64,000 nt of DNA from Nonomuraea wenchangensis (GTDB lineage Bacteria; Actinomycetota; Actinomycetes; Streptosporangiales; Streptosporangiaceae). Each line of letters starts with the position of its first letter. Position 1 is the first letter of the stretch. This document shows positions 52,123 to 60,475 of this stretch, in pieces. Both the position numbers and the translations under genes were made by a program. Below the pieces are notes generated by a model. It was not told the DNA's origin and did no database searches. It worked only from the letters and a program-made list of their open reading frames with translations. The stretch lies in the NCBI RefSeq assembly GCF_900111685.1, contig NZ_FOHX01000018.1, positions 62,001-126,000 of the forward strand, read 5' to 3'.

Positions 52123-52821
52123 ATGGGTTTTAGAATGGGCGAGGTCAACGGCGCATGGCAAGCACGCGTCTCCGCCATCGCGGCGCTGGACGAGCCGACC
52201 CGGCGCCGCCTGTACGAGTTCGTGGTGCGGCAGCCCGCTCCGGTGAGCCGCGACCAGGCCGCCGACGCCGTGCAGGCGCCGCGCAACACCGTCTCCTTCC
52301 ACCTCGACAAACTGGTGGCCGAAGGGCTGCTCGAAGCCGTCTACCAGCGCCGCACCGGCCGCAGCGGCCCCGGCGCCGGCCGTCCCTCCAAGCTCTACCG
52401 CCGCGCGCCCGGCCAGATCGCCGTCTCCCTGCCGGACCGGCACTACGAGATGGCCGCCCACCTGCTCGCCGACGCCCTCCAGGAGGCCCAGACCTCGGGA
52501 GAGCCGCCGCGCGACGTGCTCGACCGCCGCGCCCGCGAGCTGGGCCACGACCTCGGCCGCGACGCTCCCGGGCGTGGCACCCGTACCGGGCTCGTGCAGG
52601 CATTGGAGGCCCTCGGCTACGAGCCGCGCGCGACCGGCGACACCATCACCCTGATCAACTGCCCCTTCCACAGCCTGGCCCGGCAGCACACCGCGATGGT
52701 CTGCGGCATGAACCTGTGCCTGCTGACCGGCCTGCTCGAAGGACTGGCCGCGACGGACGTCACCGCCCGCCTGGAGCCCGCCCCCGAGCACTGCTGCGTC
52801 CGCCTCCACCCGACCGGCTGA
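52123..52821 (+). CDS. HTH regulator with C-terminal cysteine cluster
   Basis: A 232-residue protein. An ArsR/DeoR-like winged-helix (about 15-75: ALDEPTRRRLYEFVVRQPAPVSRDQAADAVQAPRNTVSFHLDKLVAEGLL) is followed by a helical domain with five Cys: C180, C194, C199, C224, C225 (INCPFH, VCGMNLC, EHCC). Such a cluster in this family usually holds an iron-sulfur cluster or metal, as in SufR-type regulators. It diverges from folE, so it may control that gene or the ferredoxin reductase in response to iron, oxygen or metal. Two ATGs (52123, 52135) are possible starts. No ribosome site is obvious for either. Confidence 0.85.
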   Translation: MGFRMGEVNGAWQARVSAIAALDEPTRRRLYEFVVRQPAPVSRDQAADAVQAPRNTVSFHLDKLVAEGLLEAVYQRRTGRSGPGAGRPSKLYRRAPGQIAVSLPDRHYEMAAHLLADALQEAQTSGEPPRDVLDRRARELGHDLGRDAPGRGTRTGLVQALEALGYEPRATGDTITLINCPFHSLARQHTAMVCGMNLCLLTGLLEGLAATDVTARLEPAPEHCCVRLHPTG

Positions 52822-53004
52822 ACCGACCGGACAAGCGCGTGGCCCGTGCGGGCACGAACAACCAGTGCACGGCATGGAGGGCCGTCTGGCAGCCGCTGGA
52901 ACGCTGAAAGCGCCGGCCTCTCAGCCTCCCTTCTGACGGTCGTCGCCTGACCCCTTCTGGCGCATTCCGCTGCCCGCACACAGGGTCGGCTGAAGGCCGG
53001 TCCC

Positions 53005-53955
53005 CTAGTCCGGTAGCCGGTAGCGGTGACGGGCGTTGGCGGCGAACAGTTTGTGCTGATCTTCGTCGCTCAGCCCACCGGTGATCTGGCCGTAGGCGCC
53101 CATGAGGTCGGCGTAGGTGCCGGCGATGCTGTCAACGGGGAAGTTGCTGCCGAAGAAGCAGCGATCCACTCCGAAAAGGTCCAGACACGTCTCGACGAAG
53201 GGGCGTAGGCGGGCGGGATCGGTGGTCTTGAGCGCCATGCCGAGCCCTGAGATCTTGCAGTCGACGTTGCCGGACGTGGCGAGGAGGGCGATGGCCTCGC
53301 GCCACTGGTGAAACTCTTCGGGCTCGGCTCCGCCGGGCCATCCGGCATGTTCGAGGACGAAGGTCGTATCGGGGGAGTCCTTGATGGCCGGCAGGTAGGA
53401 GGGGAGGTCGGCGGGGCGGGTGATGATCTCGAAGATCCAGTCGTGGTCGGCCAGCAGCCGGAAGAGACGCCGGGTCGTGCCGGCGGCGGGGTCGAGGCCG
53501 GAGAAGACGCGGAGGCCCCGGAACGCGGGGCTCTCGGCCTGTGCCTCCAGACTCGCCTCGATGTCGGGGAAGGGCAGCGCCGGATCTGTCGTGCCGATGA
53601 CAGCGGAAGGGAACCCGGTCTCACGGCGAAGAGCCTCAAGCCATCGCGCCTCGGCGAGCACGGAACGCGGTGACGAGACCGCGGATACGTGCACGTGGGC
53701 GGCGCAGGTCGGGAAATCGCCGGGAAGGATGTCCCGGTAGATGGGCCGGGACCGGAGCGCCTCGTACCAGTCGTTGACGCTGGGCTGCCAGTAATGCACG
53801 TGCGCGTCCACGAAGTCCGCGTCAGTGAGCCTTCGCCCTCCTCGACCATGCAGGTCGGAGGCTCCGGTGTGGCGCTCGCTCGGGATACTCATGCTGATCT
53901 CCGGCGGGAGTCCGCAGTCTTGATCATCCGTCATGTCGTCGGTCGACGCTGTCAC
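53005..53955 (-). CDS. Amidohydrolase-2 family protein (fuconolactonase-like)
   Basis: A 316-residue protein with VDAHVHYWQP (HxH, about residue 50), a HAGWPGG His, and GSNFPVDS in place of the GSD end. The arrangement is that of L-fucono-lactonases. The first about 40 residues (rich in Asp, Ser, His) are a variable leader, so the start may be the in-frame ATG at 53934 or 53892. It is not in an operon with sugar transport genes. The intact HxH contrasts with the dead paralogue at 7192-8004. Confidence 0.85.
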   Translation of the reverse strand: MTASTDDMTDDQDCGLPPEISMSIPSERHTGASDLHGRGGRRLTDADFVDAHVHYWQPSVNDWYEALRSRPIYRDILPGDFPTCAAHVHVSAVSSPRSVLAEARWLEALRRETGFPSAVIGTTDPALPFPDIEASLEAQAESPAFRGLRVFSGLDPAAGTTRRLFRLLADHDWIFEIITRPADLPSYLPAIKDSPDTTFVLEHAGWPGGAEPEEFHQWREAIALLATSGNVDCKISGLGMALKTTDPARLRPFVETCLDLFGVDRCFFGSNFPVDSIAGTYADLMGAYGQITGGLSDEDQHKLFAANARHRYRLPD

Positions 53956-54034
53956 ATTCGGGTCATCGGATTCAACCCGGCCGGCCGGCTTGTCGATGTC
54001 GAACAGCCGCGCGAACGGCGGCTAGTGTGCCGAA

Positions 54035-54598
54035 ATGACACGAAGCGAGCGACTCGCGGACCAACTGGACCGGCACTGGAACAAGAACCTGCGGCCGCGG
54101 CTGCACGGTCTCGCCGATGAGGAGTACTTCTGGGAGCCGGTGCGCGACTGCTGGAGCATCCGCCCACGCGGCACGTCGGCCGCACCAATGTCGGCGGGTT
54201 CGGGAGAGTGGACGATGGACTTCGCGTCCCCTGACCCGGTGCCGGCGCCGGTGACCACGATCGCCTGGCGGCTGGCGCACATCATCGTCTCCTGCCTCGG
54301 CTATCGGGTCGGATGGCACTTCGGCGGCCAGGACGTCGACTCCCGGACATTCCCCTACGCGGGAACCGCCGACGAGGCGCTGAAACAGCTCGATGACATG
54401 TATGGGAGATGGAACGCGGGGGTCCGCGAGCTCTCGGACGCCGACCTGGAGAATCCGCCCGCGGTGGGTCCCGAGCGATTTCCCATGGAGGGCATCGTCC
54501 TGCACGTCAGCAGGGAGCTGATCCATCACGGCGCCGAGATCTCCCTGCTGCGCGACCTCTACCGCTGGCAGGACGGAGCAGCACCGCGCCGAACATGA
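54035..54598 (+). CDS. DinB-family protein
   Basis: A 187-residue DinB/YfiT-like four-helix-bundle protein. WRLAHIIVSCLGYRVGWHFGG (first helix with H82) and VLHVSRELIHHGAEISLLRDLYRW (last helix) carry the His residues that bind metal in this family. Members act as thiol-dependent or mycothiol-dependent S-transferases. No signal peptide. It is a single gene between an amidohydrolase and a non-coding stretch. Confidence 0.9.
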   Translation: MTRSERLADQLDRHWNKNLRPRLHGLADEEYFWEPVRDCWSIRPRGTSAAPMSAGSGEWTMDFASPDPVPAPVTTIAWRLAHIIVSCLGYRVGWHFGGQDVDSRTFPYAGTADEALKQLDDMYGRWNAGVRELSDADLENPPAVGPERFPMEGIVLHVSRELIHHGAEISLLRDLYRWQDGAAPRRT

Positions 54599-54944
54599 CG
54601 GCCACGGGATCATCCGGGTCGTCGCCCGCTTTTCGGGCTTCCGCAAACAGGACTAGTAAAGGTGCAGGTAATTAGTTGTCAATCCTGCCACCGGTAAAAG
54701 TCTGCGCAATAGGGTATGCGTTCCCGGCCCCTATGCGAACCCCTAATGTCCGGTGCCTGAGCTACAGAATTCCGGCATTGCCCTTTTCGTGAATATCACA
54801 TTTGGTTACCGTTCCGGTGTTCCCGCAGAAGTCAGCGCGAGGAGGCCGCGCTTTCACCGGCACCTGGACGGCCGCCCGTGGCCTGGCGCTGGCCGCGTTC
54901 GCCGTGACCGCCCCACCCGACGACGCCAGGAAGGCTGCTTGACC
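54599..54944. other. AT-richer gap with a short GC-rich coding-like tail
   Basis: Positions 54599-54840 are AT-rich without coding bias. The last 95 bp before the next gene (54844-54942) read AFTGTWTAARGLALAAFAV then TAPPDDARKAA and a stop, a hydrophobic tail that may be the end of a deleted gene. No start codon precedes it. Confidence 0.4.
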
Positions 54945-55790
54945 ATGACCGGAGCCAGGACCAGGTTCGGCGTTGTGATCATCGCCGAGCACGCCACCAG
55001 GAAGGAGTGGATCGGCCGCTGCCGTCGCGCCGAGGCGCTGGGCTTCGACGTGATCGCGGTGCCCGACCACCTCAACCTCCTGTCGCCCATCCCCACCGCC
55101 GTGCTCGCCGCCGAGGCCACCGAGCGCCCGGCGATCGGCACGTACGTGCTCAACGCCAGCTTCCACCGTCCCGCCATGCTCACCCGGGACGTCACCACCC
55201 TCACCGGGCTCCTCGGCGACCGCTTCGAGCTGGGGCTCGGCACCGGCTACGTCGAGACCGAGTTCGCCGCCGCCGGGCTGCCCTTCGCCCCGGCCACCCG
55301 GGTCGCCCGCCTCGCCGGGCTGGTCCGTACGGTGGACGGCCTGCCCGCCCGGCCGCCGCTCCTGATCGGCGGGCACGGTGACCGCGTGCTCCGCCTGGCC
55401 GCCCGGCACGCCGACGTCGCCGGGTTCACCGGCGCCCGCCACCGCCCCGAGTACGGCCGCAGCGCGCTCGTCACCGCCGGGGCGCTGATGGAGCGGGTTG
55501 CGTACCTGCGGGCCGCGGCCGGCGAACGGGCCGCCCGGTTGGAGCTCAACGTGCTGTCGAAGGCCACGGTGCTGACCCGCGACCGGCGCGCGGGCGTGGA
55601 GGGCCTGCGCCGCTACGCCCCCGATCTCACCACCGAGGAGCTGCTGGAGGTGCCGACCCTGTACGTCGGCACGCCGGCGCAGATCGCCGAGCAGGTGCGC
55701 GCGGACGGGGAACGCTTCGGCTTCACGTACGTCACCGTCATGGACTCCGCCATGGACGCCTTCGGCAAGGTCATCGAGCGGCTGCGCTGA
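54945..55790 (+). CDS. LLM-class F420-dependent oxidoreductase
   Basis: A 281-residue luciferase-like monooxygenase-fold protein: RFGVVIIAEHATRKEWIGRCRRAEALGFDVIAVPDHLN, then ERPAIGTYVLNASFHRPAMLTRDVTTLTGLLGDRFELGLGTGY, the typical LLM strands, and RPPLLIGGHGDRVLRLAARHADVAGFTG. The F420-using branch is suggested by the sequence type common in mycobacteria and Nonomuraea. Likely reduces or oxidises a xenobiotic. It begins 2 nt after the stop of a short hydrophobic frame. Confidence 0.9.
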   Translation: MTGARTRFGVVIIAEHATRKEWIGRCRRAEALGFDVIAVPDHLNLLSPIPTAVLAAEATERPAIGTYVLNASFHRPAMLTRDVTTLTGLLGDRFELGLGTGYVETEFAAAGLPFAPATRVARLAGLVRTVDGLPARPPLLIGGHGDRVLRLAARHADVAGFTGARHRPEYGRSALVTAGALMERVAYLRAAAGERAARLELNVLSKATVLTRDRRAGVEGLRRYAPDLTTEELLEVPTLYVGTPAQIAEQVRADGERFGFTYVTVMDSAMDAFGKVIERLR

Positions 55791-55842
55791 CCGCCGCCAC
55801 CCATCCATCGATATACATATAAGCCAGTGATATAAGTTCCTT

Positions 55843-56295
55843 ATGGAACTTGATCCCCCCTCCCCACGGGCGGACGAGATGGAGCTCGCGGTCGGCCTGG
55901 CCCGGGTCAGGACGATGATGCGCCTGCTCGACGTCCCCCGAGACCTGTCGATCACGGCCCTGTCCACGCTGGCGAACCTGGAACGCCTCGGCCCGCGCCG
56001 GCTCACCGAGCTGGCCGCGATCGAGGGCGTCACCCAGCCCGCCATGACCCAGCTCGTCTCCCGGCTCGAACGCGAGGCCATGGCCGAGCGCCTGCCCGAC
56101 CCCGACGACGGCCGCGTCGTGCTGGTCGCCGTCACCCAGCACGGCCGCGCCGAGCTGGCCAGGCGACGGGCCGTACAGGCCAAGCGGCTGGCCGAGCTGC
56201 TCGCCGAGCTGCCCGAGGCCGACCGTGCCGCCATCGCCGCCGCGCTGCCCGCCCTCGAACGGCTGACCGACCTCGCCTACGGGGGTGAGGCATGA
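55843..56295 (+). CDS. MarR-family regulator
   Basis: A 150-residue MarR protein. The winged helix is PRRLTELAAIEGVTQPAMTQLVSRLEREAMAERLPDPDDGRVVLVAVTQHG (about 51-101). The upstream DNA has AT-rich repeats (CATATAAG, ATATAAG) at 55815-55835 that could be its operator. It overlaps the MFS transporter gene by ATGA, so it autoregulates its efflux pump. Confidence 0.93.
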   Translation: MELDPPSPRADEMELAVGLARVRTMMRLLDVPRDLSITALSTLANLERLGPRRLTELAAIEGVTQPAMTQLVSRLEREAMAERLPDPDDGRVVLVAVTQHGRAELARRRAVQAKRLAELLAELPEADRAAIAAALPALERLTDLAYGGEA

Positions 56296-57554
56296 GCGGG
56301 GGCACCGCCCAGAGCCCGTTCCGCCAGCCGAGGGCCGTCTGGGCGGTGGCGTTCGCCTGCGTGGTCTCCTTCATGGGGATCGGCCTGGTGGACCCGATCC
56401 TGCCCGCCATCTCCTCCGACCTGCACGCCTCGCCGAGCCAGGTGACGCTGCTGTTCACCAGCTATCTGGTCGTGACGGCCGTCGCCATGCTGGTCACCGG
56501 CTGGGTGTCCAGCCGCATCGGCGCCAAGTGGACGCTCATCGCCGGTCTCGTGCTGATCGTCGTGTTCAGCGCGCTCGCCGGCTCCTCCGACAGCATCGGC
56601 GGCATCATCGGCTTCCGGGCGGGCTGGGGCCTCGGCAACGCGCTGTTCGTGGCGACCTCGCTGGCCGTCATCGTGGCCGCCGCCAGCGGCGGCTTCTCCG
56701 GCGCGATCATCCTGTACGAGGCCGCGCTCGGTCTCGGCATCGCCGTCGGCCCCCTGCTCGGCGGCGCGCTCGGGCACATCAGCTGGCGCGGCCCCTTCTA
56801 CGGCGTGTCCGTGCTGATGGCCGTCGCGCTGCTCGCGACCGTCGTGCTGGTGCGCCCGCAGCCCAAGCCGGCCCGCAAGACCTCGCTGCTCGACCCGCTC
56901 AAGGCCCTGCGCCACCGCGGCCTGCTGATCATGAGCCTGACCGCGCTCTGCTACAACTGGGGCTTCTTCACCGTGCTCGGCTACGCCCCCTTCCCCATGG
57001 AGCTGGACGCCATCCAGCTCGGCCTGGTCTTCACCGGCTGGGGCCTGATGGTGGCGATCTTCTCGGTCGCCGGCGCGCCCTGGCTGCAGCGCAAGCTCGG
57101 CCTGGCCCGTACGCTCTACGGCAACCTCGCTCTGTTCGCGGTCGTCGTCTTCGTCATCGCCGCCTTCGTGGACAACCGGCCCGTACTGATCGCCGCGGTC
57201 GTCGTGGCGGGCGTCTTCATCGGCGTGAACAACACGCTCACCACCCAGGCCGTGATGATGGTCGCGCCGGTGGAACGGCCCGTGGCCTCGGCGGCGTACG
57301 GGTTCGTGCGTTTCATCGGCGGCGGCCTGGCCCCGTTCGCGGCGGGCAAACTGGCCGAGCACTACAACGTGCACGTGCCCTTCCTGGTCGGCGCCGTCGC
57401 CATCCTGGTCGGCATCGCGATCCTGGCCACCGGCCACCGCGACCTGATGCGGGCCGAACGCAACCAGGCCGAGGTGGACGCCCACGCCCGGCAGGGCGAG
57501 CCGGACGCCGAGCTGGTCGAGGCCGCCGAGGCGGGCACCGGCACGCCGAGCTGA
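56292..57554 (+). CDS. MFS drug-efflux transporter
   Basis: A 420-residue transporter with twelve predicted helices. FMGIGLVDPILPAISSDLHASPSQVTLLFTSYLVVTAVAMLVTGWVSSRIGAKWTLIAG is the typical start of a DHA1-type pump, including the loop-2 motif GWVSSRIGAKW. The C-terminal about 40 residues are hydrophilic (VDAHARQGEPDAELVEAAEAG). It exports drugs or metabolites by proton antiport. Co-translated with the MarR regulator. Confidence 0.95.
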   Translation: MSGGTAQSPFRQPRAVWAVAFACVVSFMGIGLVDPILPAISSDLHASPSQVTLLFTSYLVVTAVAMLVTGWVSSRIGAKWTLIAGLVLIVVFSALAGSSDSIGGIIGFRAGWGLGNALFVATSLAVIVAAASGGFSGAIILYEAALGLGIAVGPLLGGALGHISWRGPFYGVSVLMAVALLATVVLVRPQPKPARKTSLLDPLKALRHRGLLIMSLTALCYNWGFFTVLGYAPFPMELDAIQLGLVFTGWGLMVAIFSVAGAPWLQRKLGLARTLYGNLALFAVVVFVIAAFVDNRPVLIAAVVVAGVFIGVNNTLTTQAVMMVAPVERPVASAAYGFVRFIGGGLAPFAAGKLAEHYNVHVPFLVGAVAILVGIAILATGHRDLMRAERNQAEVDAHARQGEPDAELVEAAEAGTGTPS

Positions 57555-57584
57555 GCGCCACTCAGGGGTCCAGGCCGGGGCCGG

Positions 57585-58733
57585 TTACCAGGCCGCCTGG
57601 ATCTCTGGCCGGGACCCCAAGGGCTGGGGGGTTCCGGGCCCGATCAGGGGGGTGATCCGGCCGTCGTCGACTCTGCTCAGTGGCTCGAAGTTCCCCCCGA
57701 GCAGCAGATGCCGGCCTGTGGCGTCGTAACGGATCAGGTTCCAGCGCGCCATGCTGTCGCCGTCGTGGCTCCTGTCCACCAGGGTACGGATCTTGCGTCC
57801 GTCCGGGACGGAGTACTCGTCGATGGTGTAGTGGGGCGGTCGGGTGTGGCCGATCAGCATGCTGCGTCCGTCCGGGCTGATCGTCGAGGTGGTGACCTCC
57901 GTACCCGCGGCTATGACCTGGCCGGCCGCGAGCGCGGTGCCGGGGGCGGTCGTGTCCAGGATCCGGGCCTCGGTCTTGACGACGAGACCGAGCGTGCGGC
58001 GATCGGCCGTCCAGGAAAGGCTCTCGATCTGTTCTGCGGCGTTCGTCGTCCATCTCCGGGTCGTTCCCGTGGGCAGGTCGACGACCGTGAGCTGGGCCCC
58101 GGGGCAGAAGCGCAGTGTCTTCCCCTGGCCGCACACCTTGCCGTCGAGGCTGTAGGCGAGCCGGGTGCCGTCGCTGGTGACGGCGAGGGAGCTCGCCGCC
58201 GTACCGGTCACTTCGGGGATCACGTCACGAACCAGCTCGGCTTGCTTGCCTTGATCATCGATGCGAGCGCGGTAGAACCTCGTGCTGCTCACCTGCGTCT
58301 CGCGGGACTGCACGCTCTGGGCGACGTAGAAGGTCGCGCCGTCGCCGGCGCCCGCGAGCAGATAGCCGCCGGGCTCCCGGAAGCTCCCCTGCGGGGTCGG
58401 GGGCAGCCCGAGCCGGCTCGTGACCTTCCCGGTACGGGCGTCGTGGACCGTCACGCCGTCGTTGCCGGCGATCAGCAGGAAACGCGGACCGGCGAGGGTG
58501 CTCGTCGCGGGCCCGGCCGGAGTCGTACCCGCTGTCCCGGCCACGACGGCGGCGACCGTGCCGATGACCACGACGGCGAGCGCCGCCGCGAACGGGACCG
58601 CCAGGGCGAACCGGCGCTTGCGAACGATCGTTCGCGGCGCCACAGGTTCGGCGGGACGCAGGGTCTCCGGGCGGATCTGCTCGGCGTCGGCCGTCAGGGC
58701 GTCACGGAGCTGGTCTTCGAGCCATGACGTCAT
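57585..58733 (-). CDS. Single-span membrane protein with propeller-like domain
   Basis: A 382-residue protein encoded directly after the ECF sigma gene (ATGA overlap). Residues about 1-40 are cytoplasmic (LEDQLRDALTADAEQIRPETLRPAEP), a single membrane helix lies at about 43-67, and the rest has repeats ISPDGRSMLIGH, LAVTSDGTRLAYSLDG, SWTADRRTLGLVV like a TolB-like propeller. The cytoplasmic N-terminus with membrane helix and partner sigma gene fit an anti-sigma or sigma-associated sensor, without a zinc finger. Identity is inferred. Confidence 0.85.
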   Translation of the reverse strand: MTSWLEDQLRDALTADAEQIRPETLRPAEPVAPRTIVRKRRFALAVPFAAALAVVVIGTVAAVVAGTAGTTPAGPATSTLAGPRFLLIAGNDGVTVHDARTGKVTSRLGLPPTPQGSFREPGGYLLAGAGDGATFYVAQSVQSRETQVSSTRFYRARIDDQGKQAELVRDVIPEVTGTAASSLAVTSDGTRLAYSLDGKVCGQGKTLRFCPGAQLTVVDLPTGTTRRWTTNAAEQIESLSWTADRRTLGLVVKTEARILDTTAPGTALAAGQVIAAGTEVTTSTISPDGRSMLIGHTRPPHYTIDEYSVPDGRKIRTLVDRSHDGDSMARWNLIRYDATGRHLLLGGNFEPLSRVDDGRITPLIGPGTPQPLGSRPEIQAAW

Positions 58734-59290
58734 CGCTTTCCCTCCAGTTTCACGGTGAGCGCCTTCAGGGCTCGAAAGACGGTCGATTTCACGGTGCCGC
58801 GGCTGATCCCCATGGTTTCGGCGATCTCCGCCTCGGACAGGCCGAGGTAGTAGCGCAGCACCACGGCTTCTCGTTGGCGGCGGGGTAAGGCGCGTACGGC
58901 CGCCGACACCTCCCGGCGCGTCTCCCCGAGCAGCGTGGCCGCCTCCGCCGACCGGGACGGCGTCTGCCGGTCGCCGGTGAACCGGCTCATGACGGACCGC
59001 CGCCGATGGATCATGCGGCAACCGTTCACCACGCTCGCCCGCAGATAGGGCAGGACCCGATCATGGTCGGACAGCCGGCTCCAGCGGCGGTGCAGTGCCG
59101 TGAAGGCGTCCTGGACGACGTCCTCGGCCGTTTCCTGATCGCCCACCAGGAGGTACGCCAACCGGACCAGGCCCAGCCGTTCGGTCAGGAACAGCTCGGC
59201 CAGGACGGCCTCATCCGTGGCCGCGGCAGGCGGCACTCCCTGCGGCGGTGGCGCCGGTTCCTCCACCGCTCGTTGACTCGCGAATCGCAT
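58730..59290 (-). CDS. SigE-type ECF sigma factor
   Basis: A 186-residue ECF factor of the actinobacterial SigE70 type. Region 2 RLAYLLVGDQETAEDVVQDAFTALHRRWSRL and region 4 LPRRQREAVVLRYYLGLSEAEIAETMGISRGTVKSTVFRALKAL are clear. The N-terminal 25 residues are Pro-rich (EEPAPPPQGVPPAAATD) and coincide with a 35-nt repeat found again at 61813. Co-translated with the membrane protein at 57585. Confidence 0.93.
   Translation of the reverse strand: MRFASQRAVEEPAPPPQGVPPAAATDEAVLAELFLTERLGLVRLAYLLVGDQETAEDVVQDAFTALHRRWSRLSDHDRVLPYLRASVVNGCRMIHRRRSVMSRFTGDRQTPSRSAEAATLLGETRREVSAAVRALPRRQREAVVLRYYLGLSEAEIAETMGISRGTVKSTVFRALKALTVKLEGKR
59224..59258. repeat. 35-nt repeat, copy 1
   Basis: This stretch, inside the 5' end of the SigE-type gene, recurs at 61813-61847 with one mismatch. 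On the minus strand both copies translate to the same PPPQGVPPA-type string. Confidence 0.75.
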
Positions 59291-59358
59291 ACCTCTTCCA
59301 TGCCTGCCCGCTGTCCAGGTTGCCTGGTGAGACGGAAGTCACACGTGCGGTCGCCTCG

Positions 59359-59967
59359 TCACTGCGCAGGACGGGTGAGGCCGGTGGCGACGATGTCGAT
59401 GAGCCGGTCGAGGATCTCCGGGTACAGGTCCGGACGGGCCAGCCGGTCGCGGTGCAGCGGCATCATGAGGACGGCCTGCAGCACGCCGACGATCACCTCC
59501 GGGTCGTGGCCGACGAGGTCGTCACCGTGCTCGGTCAGGAAGGCCGCCAGGGCGGTGACCGGGTTGTCCGGGGCGGAGGTCACCCGTTCCGGATCCAGCT
59601 TCCTGACCACGGCCTCCATCTCCTCGGGGTGGGTCATCAGCCTGCCGTAGAGAGGGTTGCCGTCCAGTTCGGCCAGCGTGGCGTGCAGGAAGGCGCGCAG
59701 CCCGGCGCGGGTGTCGGGCTCCTTGCGTAGCGCCCCGTCGATCACCCGGCTCTTGACCTCGGCCATCTGGGCGAGCATCAGCTCCAGGTAGAGCGCCTCC
59801 TTGGAGTCGAAGAAGACGTAGAAGGTGCTCTTGGCGATCCCGGTCCCCGCGACCAGGTCCTCCAGGGAGGTCTTGCGCAGTCCCTGCGTGGTGAACAGCC
59901 GCAGGCCGTTGTCCAGGAGCAGCCGCGTGATGCGCGTCTTCTCCGCGGCCGAGAAGGCGGGAGGCAT
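59359..59967 (-). CDS. TetR-family repressor
   Basis: A 202-residue TetR protein. HTH LRKTSLEDLVAGTGIAKSTFYVFFDSKEALY (about residues 28-58). The ATG at 59967 is preferred over a GTG at 60021 because the latter would run through the operator. It probably controls itself and the FAD monooxygenase at 60476, whose upstream region carries the same 27-bp element. Confidence 0.92.
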   Translation of the reverse strand: MPPAFSAAEKTRITRLLLDNGLRLFTTQGLRKTSLEDLVAGTGIAKSTFYVFFDSKEALYLELMLAQMAEVKSRVIDGALRKEPDTRAGLRAFLHATLAELDGNPLYGRLMTHPEEMEAVVRKLDPERVTSAPDNPVTALAAFLTEHGDDLVGHDPEVIVGVLQAVLMMPLHRDRLARPDLYPEILDRLIDIVATGLTRPAQ

Positions 59968-59986
59968 GAGGTGCACCTTCCGATGG

Positions 59987-60013
59987 TCGAAACAGATCGA
60001 TCGAATGTTTTCA
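59987..60013. promoter_or_regulatory. 27-bp operator, copy before the TetR gene
   Basis: Arms AAACAGATC and TGTTTTCA match the same-length element at 61647-61673 (19 of 27 positions identical). Its position 20 bp upstream of the TetR start fits autorepression. Confidence 0.65.
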
Positions 60014-60089
60014 CGTTGCACCGCGGGACCGGACCAGCTGCAGGACGTGCCGTTCCCGAGCCGGCTCGAACCACTGGGCCGGGGGACGG

Positions 60090-60471
60090 AGTGTCAGGGC
60101 GAGGGGCGGGATCGCCCGCCACGAGCGGCGCGCTCTCGTCGGCTCCGGCCGGCCAGGGCCAGGCGTACACGGCGCGGCTGGAGACGTAACCGTAGTGCCC
60201 GACCCGGCCGGCCAGCAGCCGGGCGCTGTCGCGGACCACGCTCGGCGCCCACGCCCAGGTGTCGATCACGGCGTCCCACGAGCGCTCGCCCAGGACCCGT
60301 CGTACCGTGCCCGGGTCGGTGCGATCGGCGGCCAGCGCTTCGACGCCCGGCGCGGGCGGGCGCGACAGGCCGCGGTTGAGCGTGGTGACGGTGTCGCCGC
60401 CGCAGCGCGACCTCCACCAGGGCACGCCCGATGTGGTGGGTGCCGCCCCTGACCAGTACGTGCATCGTCAC
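60090..60471 (-). pseudogene. Frameshifted NAD-dependent epimerase fragment
   Basis: Starts GTG-ACG-ATG at 60471 with MHVLVRGGTHHIGRALVEVAL, the glycine motif of NAD-dependent epimerases. A frameshift near 60400 then continues as GGDTVTTLNRGLSRPPA followed by DTWAWAPSVVRDSARLLAG and VGHYGYVSSRAVYAWPWP in a second frame, ending around 60090. The catalytic YxxxK part and the C-terminal domain are absent. A decayed gene. Confidence 0.75.
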
Positions 60472-60475
60472 CCTC

